Of a DNA stretch of 64,000 bases, positions 1 to 7,845 are shown piece by piece (the first letter of the stretch is position 1; every line of letters begins with the position of its first letter). Location: the NCBI GenBank assembly GCA_963675625.1, contig OY776497.1:1240001-1304000 (forward strand), in the 5' to 3' direction. This DNA is from F22 sp963675625. GTDB lineage: Bacteria; Bacteroidota; Bacteroidia; Bacteroidales; Bacteroidaceae. The position numbers and the translations under genes were made by a program. The notes under the pieces were generated by a model, which ran no database searches, was not told where the DNA came from, and saw only the letters and a list, made by a program, of their open reading frames with translations.

Positions 1-375
1 ACCGATCTTACCCATGATAGAAGGCATAGTGATGATAACATCAACATCTGTCCATCCACCTTTGATCTTTTCAATATATTCGTCTAGACCAACATAGTCA
101 GCTCCAGCTTCTTTTGCAGCAGCTTCAGCATCAGGAGTACATAACACTAAGACACGAACTGTTTTACCAGTCCCGTGAGGTAATGAAACAACACCGCGCA
201 CCATCTGATTCGCCTTACGTGGATCTACACCCAAACGTACGTCGATATCAAGAGAAGCGTCAAACTTCGTAAAAGTAATTTCTTTTACTAGCTGCGATGC
301 CTCCTTCAGTGAGTATACTTTCCCTGCTTCAATCTTCTCTGCAGCCAACTTTTGATTCTTTGTCAGTTTACTCAT
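1..375 (-). CDS. rplA: 50S ribosomal protein L1, N-terminal part (cut by window edge)
   Basis: Reads leftward from an ATG at 375 and runs off the left edge with no stop, so only about 125 N-terminal residues are visible. The start MSKLTKNQKLAAEKI and the later segment DPRKANQMVRG, with the glycine-rich stretch LPHGTGK, are typical of bacterial L1. L1 binds 23S rRNA at the L1 stalk, helps release deacylated tRNA from the E site, and in many bacteria represses its own operon by binding the leader mRNA. It lies 15 nt downstream of rplK in the conserved order secE-nusG-rplK-rplA. It is partial only because of the window boundary; I see no damage. Confidence 0.96.
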   Translation of the reverse strand, partial: MSKLTKNQKLAAEKIEAGKVYSLKEASQLVKEITFTKFDASLDIDVRLGVDPRKANQMVRGVVSLPHGTGKTVRVLVLCTPDAEAAAKEAGADYVGLDEYIEKIKGGWTDVDVIITMPSIMGKIG

Positions 376-390
376 TCCAATTGAAACTTA

Positions 391-834
391 TTAATTATTA
401 CCAGGGAATTCACCTGTTACAGTGATACCCATACTTCTAGCTGTACCAGCTACCATGCGCATAGCAGACTCAACTGTAAAACAGTTCAAGTCAGGCATTT
501 TAACTTCAGCAATCTCTTTAACCTGATCCCAAGTGATTTCAGCTACCTTTTTACGGTTAGGTTCAGCAGATCCACTTTTCAACTTAGCAGCTTCTTTAAG
601 CTGTACTGCAACTGGAGGAGTCTTAATGATGAAATCAAAAGACTTATCAGCATAAACAGTAATGATCACAGGAAGTACCTTACCAGCCTTGTCTTGAGTT
701 CTGGCATTAAATTGCTTACAGAAATCCATGATATTCACACCCTTAGAACCTAATGCAGGTCCTACTGGAGGAGATGGATTAGCTGCGCCACCTTTAATCT
801 GTAGTTTGATTAGTCCAGCAACTTCTTTAGCCAT
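391..834 (-). CDS. rplK: 50S ribosomal protein L11
   Basis: 147 residues, the normal length for L11. The proline-rich N-terminal segment PPVGPALGSKGVNIMDFCKQ is the family hallmark and contributes to the GTPase-associated centre where L11 binds 23S rRNA and meets elongation factors. The C-terminal RNA-binding domain ends in the conserved run AGTARSMGITV. The ATG at 834 follows nusG by 58 nt and the gene precedes rplA by 15 nt, so it is almost certainly co-transcribed with both. Nothing unusual is visible. Confidence 0.98.
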   Translation of the reverse strand: MAKEVAGLIKLQIKGGAANPSPPVGPALGSKGVNIMDFCKQFNARTQDKAGKVLPVIITVYADKSFDFIIKTPPVAVQLKEAAKLKSGSAEPNRKKVAEITWDQVKEIAEVKMPDLNCFTVESAMRMVAGTARSMGITVTGEFPGNN

Positions 835-892
835 TTTCTTTATTATTTATATATGTAACACACAAAAGCAACAGTATAGCGTAACACCTACA

Positions 893-1438
893 CTATTCCT
901 TTTCAACTTGCATAAAGTCGAGTTCGAGCGGAGTTTTACGCTCAAAAATCTTAACCATCACCTTGAGTTTTTTCTTCTCAGGGTTGACCTCTTGTACAAC
1001 ACCACTAAATCCACTGAATGGACCATCTGCCACCTTCACAGTTTCACCAACCATATAAGGAATTTCTACAGAATCTTCCATAACAACATCATCATGTGCA
1101 GTCGTTGCACCAAGCATGCGATCTACTTCGCTCTTACGCAATGGTACAGGATTTTTTCCGCCCAAAAAACCAATCACATTATTCGTATTGGTCAAAGCAT
1201 GAGAAACTTCTCCTACTAGGGCACATTCTATCAAGACATAACCAGGAAGGGTTGAACGTTCTTTAACGACTTTTTTTCCGTTAACTACGCTTACATATTT
1301 TTCAGTTGGTATCAACACTTGCGATACAAAATCTTGATAAACACCATTTTTAATGTCCAAATCAATCAATTCTTTCGCTTTGTATTCCTTACCACTGACA
1401 GCACGTAAAACGTACCACTTCATTACTAGTTCTGCCAT
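893..1438 (-). CDS. nusG: Transcription termination/antitermination factor NusG
   Basis: 181 residues with the NGN domain (about residues 5-115, containing KWYVLRAVSGKE and LPGYVLIE) followed by a KOW motif (about 130-160, VKVADGPFSGFSG). NusG binds RNA polymerase, promotes processive elongation, and links the enzyme to Rho or to ribosomal protein S10. Two in-frame starts are possible, the ATG at 1438 and another at 1423 (MKWYVLR); the longer form is annotated because related proteins also carry a few residues before the KWYV motif. It starts 12 nt after secE ends, the universal secE-nusG pairing. Confidence 0.97.
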   Translation of the reverse strand: MAELVMKWYVLRAVSGKEYKAKELIDLDIKNGVYQDFVSQVLIPTEKYVSVVNGKKVVKERSTLPGYVLIECALVGEVSHALTNTNNVIGFLGGKNPVPLRKSEVDRMLGATTAHDDVVMEDSVEIPYMVGETVKVADGPFSGFSGVVQEVNPEKKKLKVMVKIFERKTPLELDFMQVEKE

Positions 1439-1450
1439 AAATTAAAATAA

Positions 1451-1642
1451 TTAATGTAGATAAATCAAATCCTGCATCAAATGCTTAAAGCAAAAGTCCA
1501 TCACAAACACAACACCCGCAATGAGTAGGGAAGCATACAGAACTACCACTGCGCTGTTAGCCAATTCGGCTACTGTGGGCCAAGTCACTTTATGAACAAG
1601 CTCGTCATAAGACGATTTGCAATAAGATATTAGTTTCTCCAT
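1451..1642 (-). CDS. secE: Protein translocase subunit SecE
   Basis: 63 residues beginning MEKLISYCKSSYDELVHKVTWP, with the conserved amphipathic helix containing VTWPT and one hydrophobic segment of about 20 residues near the C-terminus. It is the small essential subunit that clamps SecY in the SecYEG channel. A longer reading frame continues upstream to 1693, but it would run back into tRNA-Trp, and the family starts at MEKL, so the ATG at 1642 is chosen. It sits between tRNA-Trp and nusG as in other Bacteroidales. Confidence 0.94.
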   Translation of the reverse strand: MEKLISYCKSSYDELVHKVTWPTVAELANSAVVVLYASLLIAGVVFVMDFCFKHLMQDLIYLH

Positions 1643-1663
1643 ATCGTATACAATAAATGTTTG

Positions 1664-1736
1664 CACGGGAAGAGAGGCTCGAACTCCCGACACCCGGTTT
1701 TGGAGACCGGTGCTCTACCAACTGAGCTATTCCCGT
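1664..1736 (-). tRNA. tRNA-Trp (anticodon CCA)
   Basis: 73-nt cloverleaf. The acceptor arm ACGGGAA pairs with TTCCCGT, followed by discriminator G. The anticodon stem CCGGT/ACCGG encloses a loop with CCA, and the T loop reads GTTCGAG. The CCA tail is not encoded. It lies between tuf and secE. Confidence 0.97.
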
Positions 1737-1742
1737 GTATAA

Positions 1743-1768
1743 AGTCAGCCCCCGTTAGAGGACTGACT
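1743..1768 (-). terminator. Weak hairpin between tuf and tRNA-Trp
   Basis: The arms AGTCAG and CTGACT (1743-1748 and 1763-1768) pair, with two further G-C pairs possible inside, and the minus-strand RNA continues TTTAT. The stem is short and the essential secE-nusG-rpl genes follow, so if it acts it is more likely a partial attenuator or processing site than a full terminator. Confidence 0.35.
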
Positions 1769-1798
1769 CTATTTATTTTTGGTTTATTCTTTACAGAA

Positions 1799-2986
1799 TT
1801 AGTCGATAAGCTCAGTTACCTGACCTGCACCAACGGTACGTCCACCTTCACGGATTGCAAAACGAAGACCAACATTAAGTGCTACTGGGTAGATAAGCTT
1901 AACAGTGATAGTGATGTTATCACCAGGCATTACCATGCTTACACCATCTTCTAGTGTAATTTCACCTGTACAGTCCATAGTACGTAGATAGAACTGAGGA
2001 CGATACTTGTTTCCGAATGGAGTATGACGTCCACCTTCTTCTTTCTTCAAGATATACACTGAAGCCTTGAATGTAGTGTGAGGAGTAATTTTACCTGGGT
2101 GGCAAATTACCATACCACGCTTAATTTCATTCTTATCGATACCACGAAGAAGAAGACCAACGTTATCACCAGCTTCACCTTCGTCAAGGATCTTACGGAA
2201 CATCTCTACACCAGTAATTGTAGAAGAAAGTTTTTCAGCACCAAGACCAATAATATCAACAGCTTCACCAGTCTTAACGATACCAGCTTCGATACGACCT
2301 GTTGCTACTGTACCACGACCTGTGATAGAGAAGACATCTTCGATAGGCATCAAGAATGGTTTATCCGTATCACGTGGAGGAAGTGGAATCCAGCTATCAA
2401 CAGCATCCATAAGTTCCATAATTTTATCTTCCCACTCAGCTACACCATTAAGAGCACCTAGAGCAGAGCCACGGATGAATGGAGTATTGTCGCCATCGAA
2501 TTCGTAGAAATCAAGAAGCTCACGCATCTCCATTTCAACTAGCTCAAGCATTTCTTCATCATCAACCATATCACACTTGTTCAAAAACACAACTAGCTTA
2601 GGCACGTTTACCTGACGAGCTAGAAGGATATGCTCACGTGTTTGAGGCATAGGACCATCAGTTGCAGCACATACGATAATAGCACCATCCATTTGTGCAG
2701 CACCTGTTACCATGTTCTTTACATAATCGGCGTGTCCTGGACAGTCAACGTGCGCATAGTGACGCTTTTCTGTTTGATACTCAACGTGTGAAGTGTTGAT
2801 AGTGATACCACGCTCTTTTTCTTCTGGAGCGTTATCAATCTGATCAAAGTTTTTTCTTTCAGACAGACCCTTCTTCGCCAGTACCTCAGTGATAGCAGCA
2901 GTCAAAGTTGTTTTACCGTGGTCAACGTGACCAATTGTACCAATATTTACGTGTGGCTTGGTACGTTCGAAATGTTCTTTAGCCAT
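1799..2986 (-). CDS. tuf: Elongation factor Tu
   Basis: 395 residues, the normal length. The G domain has the P-loop GHVDHGKT (19-26), the switch II motif DCPGH and the NKCD guanine-specificity motif (about 136-139); domains II and III follow with the typical GRGTVATGRIE and GMVICHPG segments. EF-Tu delivers aminoacyl-tRNA to the ribosomal A site using GTP. It lies downstream of four tRNA genes and upstream of tRNA-Trp and secE, so transcription probably comes from the strong promoter at 3536-3566. No second tuf copy is visible in the window. Confidence 0.99.
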   Translation of the reverse strand: MAKEHFERTKPHVNIGTIGHVDHGKTTLTAAITEVLAKKGLSERKNFDQIDNAPEEKERGITINTSHVEYQTEKRHYAHVDCPGHADYVKNMVTGAAQMDGAIIVCAATDGPMPQTREHILLARQVNVPKLVVFLNKCDMVDDEEMLELVEMEMRELLDFYEFDGDNTPFIRGSALGALNGVAEWEDKIMELMDAVDSWIPLPPRDTDKPFLMPIEDVFSITGRGTVATGRIEAGIVKTGEAVDIIGLGAEKLSSTITGVEMFRKILDEGEAGDNVGLLLRGIDKNEIKRGMVICHPGKITPHTTFKASVYILKKEEGGRHTPFGNKYRPQFYLRTMDCTGEITLEDGVSMVMPGDNITITVKLIYPVALNVGLRFAIREGGRTVGAGQVTELID

Positions 2987-3032
2987 AGCTTTTGTTATTT
3001 ATTTGATTAATAATCAGCTTTCTTGTTTAAAG

Positions 3033-3104
<72 letters not shown>

Positions 3105-3109
3105 AAAAG

Positions 3110-3182
3110 AGCGGAAGACGGGGCTCAAACCCGCGACCCTCAGCTTGGAAGGCTGATGCTCTATCAACTGAGCTACTTCCGC
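3110..3182 (-). tRNA. tRNA-Gly (anticodon TCC)
   Basis: 73-nt cloverleaf. The acceptor arm GCGGAAG pairs with CTTCCGC. The anticodon stem TCAGC/GCTGA encloses CTTCCAA, giving anticodon TCC. No encoded CCA. Only 5 nt separate it from tRNA-Thr(GGT), consistent with one processed precursor. Confidence 0.97.
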
Positions 3183-3228
3183 AAAAAAATCTTGCTGTCA
3201 GAGTTTCAAACTCGCGACAGTGTTTGAG

Positions 3229-3311
3229 TGGGCGAAGATGGATTCGAACCACCGAAGTCGAAAGACAGCAGATTTACAGTCTGCCCCATTTGGCCACTCT
3301 GGTATTCGCCC
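3229..3311 (-). tRNA. tRNA-Tyr (anticodon GTA)
   Basis: 83-nt class II tRNA with a long variable arm. The acceptor arm GGGCGAA pairs with TTCGCCC, discriminator A. The anticodon stem GCAGA/TCTGC encloses CTGTAAA, giving anticodon GTA. No encoded CCA. Confidence 0.97.
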
Positions 3312-3369
3312 ATGTGCACATGGCACAACATTTACTGTATACAAAAGCAATCTTACAGATTCACTTTTG

Positions 3370-3443
3370 AGCCTCTTGTCGGATTCGAACCAACGACCCC
3401 GAGATTACAAATCACGTGCTCTGGCCAACTGAGCTAAAGAGGC
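3370..3443 (-). tRNA. tRNA-Thr (anticodon TGT)
   Basis: 74-nt cloverleaf. The acceptor arm GCCTCTT pairs with AAGAGGC. The anticodon stem CGTGA/TCTCG encloses TTTGTAA, giving anticodon TGT. The stem has one U-U mismatch in the middle but the remaining arms are intact. It is the first tRNA of the four-tRNA-tuf transcript. Confidence 0.95.
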
Positions 3444-3478
3444 AAAACGCGACATTATCGCTTAGATGCTTATAAGCA

Positions 3479-3533
3479 CCCGCTTACCCTAGACTGGCGA
3501 CACTTTAAACTTAGTCAGCCTACTGTAAGCGGG
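3479..3533 (-). repeat. Inverted repeat in the leader of the tRNA-tuf transcript
   Basis: CCCGCTTAC at 3479-3487 and its exact complement GTAAGCGGG at 3525-3533 can form a 9-bp stem, with some further pairing inside. It starts close to where a transcript from the 3536-3566 promoter would begin and ends 36 nt before the first tRNA. It could protect the 5' end or guide processing; no known riboswitch fold was recognised. Confidence 0.55.
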
Positions 3534-3535
3534 CG

Positions 3536-3566
3536 CAAATATAGCAATATTATATCATCCAACAAA
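3536..3566 (-). promoter_or_regulatory. Bacteroidetes-type promoter of the tRNA-tuf transcript
   Basis: On the minus strand TTTG, a 19-nt spacer and TATATTTG match the Bacteroides -33/-7 consensus (TTTG-N19-21-TAnnTTTG) at every defined position. It would start transcription near 3530, upstream of tRNA-Thr(TGT). Confidence 0.8.
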
Positions 3567-3586
3567 ATTTAGTTGGTTTTTTTTAC

Positions 3587-3883
3587 TTATTTCTTATTCT
3601 TTTCTTTGTGTTTAGCCAACTGCTTACTCAACGCCTCAAGAGAAAGATCAACTGCCTCCTCGAAAGTATCACATACTTTCTCTGCAAAAAGATCACCATG
3701 AGGAATAGTCACACGTATTGCCGCATGCTTATTTTCGGTAGTTTCTGGCTTAACAACCTTCAATGACACCTCTACTTTCTGTATATCTTCATTAAACTTT
3801 TCCAACTTCGCAGCTTTCTTTTCAATAAAAGATTGCAACTGTGCTGTAGCATCAAAGTGGATGGACTGAATTCTAATCATCAT
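3587..3883 (-). CDS. hpf: Ribosome hibernation promoting factor (short form)
   Basis: 98 residues, the length of short HPF/YfiA proteins that bind the 30S decoding region and stabilise inactive ribosomes in stationary phase. Features include the beta-strand start MIRIQSIHFDAT, the alternating charged segment, and the basic C-terminal tail KQLAKHKEKNKK. It lacks the C-terminal dimerisation domain of long HPF. Two adjacent ATG codons (3883 and 3880) could start it. It follows xerC by 19 nt, as in other Bacteroidales, and is probably transcribed with rpsU and xerC. Confidence 0.9.
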   Translation of the reverse strand: MMIRIQSIHFDATAQLQSFIEKKAAKLEKFNEDIQKVEVSLKVVKPETTENKHAAIRVTIPHGDLFAEKVCDTFEEAVDLSLEALSKQLAKHKEKNKK

Positions 3884-3902
3884 AAACGTTCCTCCTTGGA
3901 TT

Positions 3903-4802
3903 TTAATCGCCCCTCGGGTGAGCTTGGTTATACACTTTTTTCAACTCTTCAAAGGTCGTATGCGTATAAATCTGAGTTGTAGCTAAACTCTCATGTCCCA
4001 GCAGAGCCTGAACAGACGCCAAATCCGCCCCATTATTAAGCATGGCCGTTGCAAAACTATGTCGCAACACATGTGGACTTCGCTGTGATACAGTAGTCAC
4101 TTGACTTAGCCAATAATGCACTACTTTGTACACGAATTTTTTATTAACTGGACGTTTGCGATCTGTCACAAAAAAGCTCTCTAGCGAGACACCTTCCAAA
4201 AAACGATCACGCTCGTTCCGATAACGAGAAATAGCCAAAGTCAATTCTTCGGAAAAGGGAACATCTCGCTGTTTATTTCGTTTTCCAAGCACCCTCAAAG
4301 AACCTCGCAACAAATCTACATCTTCATCTTTTAATCCGACCAGCTCCGAAACACGGACGCCAGTCATATAAAACATTTGAAGAATCAACTTATCACGGAT
4401 TGCTTGAAAGCCTTCACCAAAAGACACAGCATCCAAAAGATGATCCATCTCCGCCTCCTTAACAAAAGACGGCAGCCTCACAGGCTTTTTAGGAGCAACT
4501 ACACGCTGCATAGGATCGACCTCAACCTTCTGTCTTTTCAACAAATAGCGATAAAAGCTACGCAAAGCACACAGCTTTGCCCGAATCGTAGTTGAAGCAA
4601 GTCCAACTTCCATCATTTCCGCTATCCAGTCGTTAACATCAGCACTTGTTACATGATTCCAATCAACCTCCACTGCAACACCAGAAGAGTGATTTAAGAA
4701 ACTTGCAAAAGTTTGAAGATCGGCCCCATAATTTCTCACGGTACTCCCCGAGTAATTCCGCTCAAACTGCAGATAGTCTATAAATCCGTCTAACATATTC
4801 AT
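3903..4802 (-). CDS. xerC: Tyrosine recombinase XerC/XerD family
   Basis: 299 residues. An N-terminal SAM-like core-binding domain (about 1-90) is followed by the catalytic domain with the full set of active residues: R150 (TGVRVSEL), K174 (LGKRNKQ), H244 and R247 (HVLRH), H270 (LLGHESL) and Y279 (IYTHT). Proteins of this type resolve chromosome dimers at dif with a partner recombinase. The length and the steady chromosomal setting between rpsU and hpf point to the housekeeping enzyme and not to a mobile-element integrase; assignment to XerC versus XerD rests mainly on this neighbourhood. Confidence 0.88.
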   Translation of the reverse strand: MNMLDGFIDYLQFERNYSGSTVRNYGADLQTFASFLNHSSGVAVEVDWNHVTSADVNDWIAEMMEVGLASTTIRAKLCALRSFYRYLLKRQKVEVDPMQRVVAPKKPVRLPSFVKEAEMDHLLDAVSFGEGFQAIRDKLILQMFYMTGVRVSELVGLKDEDVDLLRGSLRVLGKRNKQRDVPFSEELTLAISRYRNERDRFLEGVSLESFFVTDRKRPVNKKFVYKVVHYWLSQVTTVSQRSPHVLRHSFATAMLNNGADLASVQALLGHESLATTQIYTHTTFEELKKVYNQAHPRGD

Positions 4803-4874
4803 ACGCTACGCAATATCGAATCATGTGACGAATATAAGAAAAGAATTCTAAAATCCCAAAGGAATCTACGAATT

Positions 4875-5066
4875 TTAGTCTTCGTTTTGTTGAAGCTTCT
4901 GAACGTATACAGCGTGCTCCATCTTAAGGCGATTACAACGTGATGGCTTGTCAAATTGTTGACGACGGCGCAATTCTTTCACTGTGCCAGTCTTTTCAAA
5001 CTTACGCTTGAATTTTTTCAAAGCTCTTTCAATGTTCTCACCTTCTTTTACAGGTACTACAATCAT
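4875..5066 (-). CDS. rpsU: 30S ribosomal protein S21
   Basis: 63 residues, starting MIVVPVKEGENIERALKKFKR, with the basic C-terminal half typical of S21, which helps 30S subunits initiate on mRNA. A longer open frame reaches 5324, but it has no S21 similarity and runs through the promoter at 5117-5148, so the ATG at 5066 is chosen. It heads the rpsU-xerC-hpf transcript. Confidence 0.95.
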   Translation of the reverse strand: MIVVPVKEGENIERALKKFKRKFEKTGTVKELRRRQQFDKPSRCNRLKMEHAVYVQKLQQNED

Positions 5067-5116
5067 TATTTCTTTTATTTTTAATGAGTGAATATTATGC
5101 TCTACATTGAGCGCGG

Positions 5117-5148
5117 CAAAATTACACAATATCCACCGACCAACCAAA
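5117..5148 (-). promoter_or_regulatory. Bacteroidetes-type promoter of rpsU
   Basis: On the minus strand TTTG, a 20-nt spacer and TAATTTTG match the Bacteroides consensus. The -7 box lies about 50 nt upstream of the rpsU ATG. Confidence 0.7.
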
Positions 5149-5229
5149 CAAATCTTACTTTTTCTCTCATTACCACGTGTTTTTAAGGAAAAAACGCCGT
5201 AATGAGAAGCGTAATTGATAGAAAAGTCG

Positions 5230-5237
5230 TACTTTTG
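5230..5237 (+). promoter_or_regulatory. Putative -7 element upstream of the aminopeptidase gene
   Basis: TACTTTTG fits TAnnTTTG and lies 30 nt before the ATG at 5268. No good -33 TTTG is present at the expected distance. Its position argues against the longer open frame starting at 5202. Confidence 0.4.
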
Positions 5238-5267
5238 AAGGAAATAAACACTCAAACCATTATTAGT

Positions 5268-7046
5268 ATGCAAATACTCACAATACAAGAACGAATAAAT
5301 GCCCTTCGTAAAGAAATGCGGCACACAGGGCTAGACGTATATCTCGTCCTACATAGCGATCCGCACTTCAACGAATACCTCCCAGCTAGATGGGAAAGCA
5401 TCGCTTGGCTTACTGGATTCACTGGTAGTGCTGCCAATATGCTAATCACTGAAAACGAAATCTTTTTATGGACGGATAGTCGCTATTGGTTGCAAGCAGA
5501 AAAACAACTTCAGGACACAAGCATACAATTAATGAAAGAAGGCGACAGCCAAGTTGTTAATTTCCTACCATACGTGCAAAGTTTGAATCAAAAAAACACC
5601 TTGCGTATAGGAATAAATAGAGAGCAGCTATCATTACAAACAAGCGATAGCCTCCCGTTCTTAATCCAAACAGACGATTTAATTGACGCTATCTGGGAAG
5701 ATAGACCTAATTCTCCCACAAGTCCTATTACTATTGTTCCAAACGACATTGCCGGTCTATCGCCAAGCGAGAAAATTGTTCAAGTTTATGACCTTATCAA
5801 AGAAGCTGGTTTTGATACATTATATATAAATAAGCTAGACGAACTTTGCTGGCTGTTAAACCTTCGGGCACAAGACATTCCTTATAACCCAGTCTTTCAC
5901 GGGAAGGCAGTCTTACACTGCGGACACCTATTCCTTATTATAGACAAAAATCGCATTACTATTAATATTCAAAAACACCTTGAGACCTACAACATAGAGA
6001 CTATAACTGATTTTTGGGCTTGGTTCACTCGACTTCGCCAACCAGGCGGAACTACATGTTGTAAAAATGCAGATTCCATTCGTCCTTGCGCCGATCACAG
6101 ATACGTGGCAGACACTTGGGGACCTGTACGCCCAGTAGACTTCAACCCTATCGAACGGCTAAAAGCAATAAAGAACCCTACAGAAATCAACGGGTTACGC
6201 GAAGCAATGCTTTACGACGGAGTTGCACTTGTACGTTTTGAACGCTGGCTAGAGCATCGCGTTAGCGAGGAGACACCAACAACAGAGTTAGACGTTATGA
6301 AAGAGTTGCACAAACTTCGCAGCACCCACCAAAGCAATAGAGGAGAAAGCTTTGAGACCATAGCTGGCTATGGTACTAATGGAGCAATTGTTCACTACAC
6401 TGCAACCTCTAATACTCATAGCTCTTTATCACCTAAAAGCTTTTTACTGGTAGACTCTGGCGGCCAATATACTATGGGAACAACAGATATCACACGTACA
6501 TACCCATTAGGGACACTCACCACTGAAGAATGTCGTGATTATACTGCTGTATTAAGAGGGCATATACATTTAAGCATGGCGCAATTTCCTGAAGGAACTC
6601 TTGGACATCAACTAGACCCTTTAGCCCGATTCCCCATTTGGGAAATTGGTGGGCAATATGGTCACGGAACAGGACACGGAGTCGGTCATTATCTAAATGT
6701 CCATGAGACACCACCAAGCATCCGTATGAACCCAACTCCTGGATGCATTGTCCCAGGAATGGTTACTAGTGACGAACCTGGATTATACAGGGCAAATAAA
6801 CATGGCATTCGTATCGAGAACCTTATATTATGCGTGCACAAAGAGACTACAAATTTTGGGGAATTTTATGGTTTTGAGCCACTCACTCTATGCCCGATCT
6901 CAACAACACCAATCATAAAAGATATGATGACAGATAAAGAAATTAAGTACCTAAACACATATCACAAGTTAGTTTTCGAAAAGCTCAGTCCTTTTCTCGA
7001 AGCCGAAGAAGTTGCTTGGCTTAAAGAAAAGACAACAGCTATTTAA
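5268..7046 (+). CDS. Xaa-Pro aminopeptidase (M24B family)
   Basis: 592 residues from the ATG at 5268 (MQILTIQERINALRKEM). Creatinase-type N-terminal domains come first, then a pita-bread C-terminal domain with the five metal ligands of M24 peptidases: D396 and D407 (VDSGGQY and TTDITRT), H470 (HGTGHGVGH), E503 (SDEPG) and E517 (IRIEN). It should remove an N-terminal residue that precedes proline. The length matches the long three-domain eukaryote-like form common in Bacteroidetes and exceeds the roughly 440 residues of E. coli PepP. There is no signal peptide, so it is probably cytoplasmic. The longer frame from 5202 is rejected because it crosses a probable promoter element. Confidence 0.9.
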   Translation: MQILTIQERINALRKEMRHTGLDVYLVLHSDPHFNEYLPARWESIAWLTGFTGSAANMLITENEIFLWTDSRYWLQAEKQLQDTSIQLMKEGDSQVVNFLPYVQSLNQKNTLRIGINREQLSLQTSDSLPFLIQTDDLIDAIWEDRPNSPTSPITIVPNDIAGLSPSEKIVQVYDLIKEAGFDTLYINKLDELCWLLNLRAQDIPYNPVFHGKAVLHCGHLFLIIDKNRITINIQKHLETYNIETITDFWAWFTRLRQPGGTTCCKNADSIRPCADHRYVADTWGPVRPVDFNPIERLKAIKNPTEINGLREAMLYDGVALVRFERWLEHRVSEETPTTELDVMKELHKLRSTHQSNRGESFETIAGYGTNGAIVHYTATSNTHSSLSPKSFLLVDSGGQYTMGTTDITRTYPLGTLTTEECRDYTAVLRGHIHLSMAQFPEGTLGHQLDPLARFPIWEIGGQYGHGTGHGVGHYLNVHETPPSIRMNPTPGCIVPGMVTSDEPGLYRANKHGIRIENLILCVHKETTNFGEFYGFEPLTLCPISTTPIIKDMMTDKEIKYLNTYHKLVFEKLSPFLEAEEVAWLKEKTTAI

Positions 7047-7116
7047 CAAGTCTGCGATTCACAATACTAGAATCACTGAAGACACAAAACAAATAAATTA
7101 TCAAGAAAAATATATT

Positions 7117-7668
7117 ATGGCATTAATAAAAACAGTAAGAGATTTTACTCCAAAAATTGGCGAGAATTGCTTTCTTGCAGATAACGCAACTCTAGTAGGC
7201 GATGTCACGCTAGGAGATAATTGCAGCGTGTGGTTTAACGCCGTTATTCGTGGCGACGTTAACACAATCCATATTGGTCGCCAAGTAAATATTCAAGACG
7301 GATCTGTATTGCACACCTTATATGAAAAATCAACTATCACTATTGGCGATTATGTATCTATAGGGCACAACGTAACAATTCATGGTGCAGATGTAGAAGC
7401 ATATGCCCTCATTGGCATGGGAGCCACTGTCCTTGACCATGCTGTGATTGGCGAAGGCGCTATAGTTGCCGCAGGTTCTCTTGTCTTAAGTGGAACTAAA
7501 ATTGCGCCAGGTACTATTTGGGGCGGAGTCCCAGCTAAATTCATCAAAGAAGTAGACCCTGCTCAAAGTAGAGAAATCAATGAGCGTATCGCGCATAATT
7601 ATTTAATGTACTCTAGCTGGTACGATCCTAGCATCGACCCAGACAATAAGCTTGCCGAACAAAGATAA
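7117..7668 (+). CDS. Gamma-carbonic anhydrase-like hexapeptide-repeat protein
   Basis: 183 residues, nearly all left-handed beta-helix hexapeptide repeats. Three histidines in the spacing used by gamma-carbonic anhydrases to bind metal are present: H66 (SVLHTL), H84 (IGHNV) and H89 (TIHGA), with R45 and D47 (IRGDV) nearby. The family includes true carbonic anhydrases and enzymes or scaffolds of unknown activity (YrdA, PaaY), so the reaction is likely but not certain. The ATG at 7117 matches the family start; the frame is open further upstream and overlaps the aminopeptidase gene end. It is probably co-transcribed with that gene, and a strong hairpin follows. Confidence 0.85.
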   Translation: MALIKTVRDFTPKIGENCFLADNATLVGDVTLGDNCSVWFNAVIRGDVNTIHIGRQVNIQDGSVLHTLYEKSTITIGDYVSIGHNVTIHGADVEAYALIGMGATVLDHAVIGEGAIVAAGSLVLSGTKIAPGTIWGGVPAKFIKEVDPAQSREINERIAHNYLMYSSWYDPSIDPDNKLAEQR

Positions 7669-7689
7669 GTTCTAGTAATCAAGATAAAG

Positions 7690-7731
7690 AAGACGCATCA
7701 TCTGAGACATCTGACTCGGATGATGCGTCTT
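7690..7731 (+). terminator. Strong hairpin after the carbonic anhydrase-like gene
   Basis: AAGACGCATCAT and ATGATGCGTCTT form a perfect 12-bp stem that extends to about 17 bp with one G-U pair, loop of 8 nt. The plus-strand T-run is short (TCTTTCATCT). It lies 21 nt after the stop codon. Confidence 0.75.
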
Positions 7732-7772
7732 TCATCTATAAAACGACACAAAAAGTGAACCCCAACATTTCC

Positions 7773-7839
7773 GCCTTGAATCTTTAGATTCTCGCCTTAA
7801 ATATTGACATTCAAGGCAAGAATCTAAAGATTCAAGGCA
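7773..7839. repeat. Long near-perfect inverted repeat between convergent genes
   Basis: Left arm 7773-7799 and right arm 7812-7839 match over about 27 positions with two differences, enclosing a loop of about 12 nt. Each arm also contains the smaller palindrome GAATCTTTAGATTC. It lies just after the stop of the minus-strand membrane protein gene, so it may act as that gene's terminator, but no T-run follows. Confidence 0.7.
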
Positions 7840-7845
7840 GGAAGT

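Noticed and set aside
728..1219. 163-residue plus-strand ORF over nusG and rplK
   Set aside because: It is antisense to two conserved genes and carries no family similarity; a frame shadow.
1451..1693. Longer secE reading frame starting at 1693
   Set aside because: The extra 17 codons would overlap the end of tRNA-Trp and have no counterpart in SecE proteins; the ATG at 1642 gives the normal length.
3370..3443. tRNA-Thr(TGT) as a pseudogene because of a U-U mismatch in the anticodon stem
   Set aside because: All other arms pair correctly and the tRNA sits in the conserved cluster; one mismatch is tolerated in functional tRNAs.
4875..5324. 149-residue version of the rpsU frame
   Set aside because: The first 86 residues lack S21 similarity and cross a consensus promoter.
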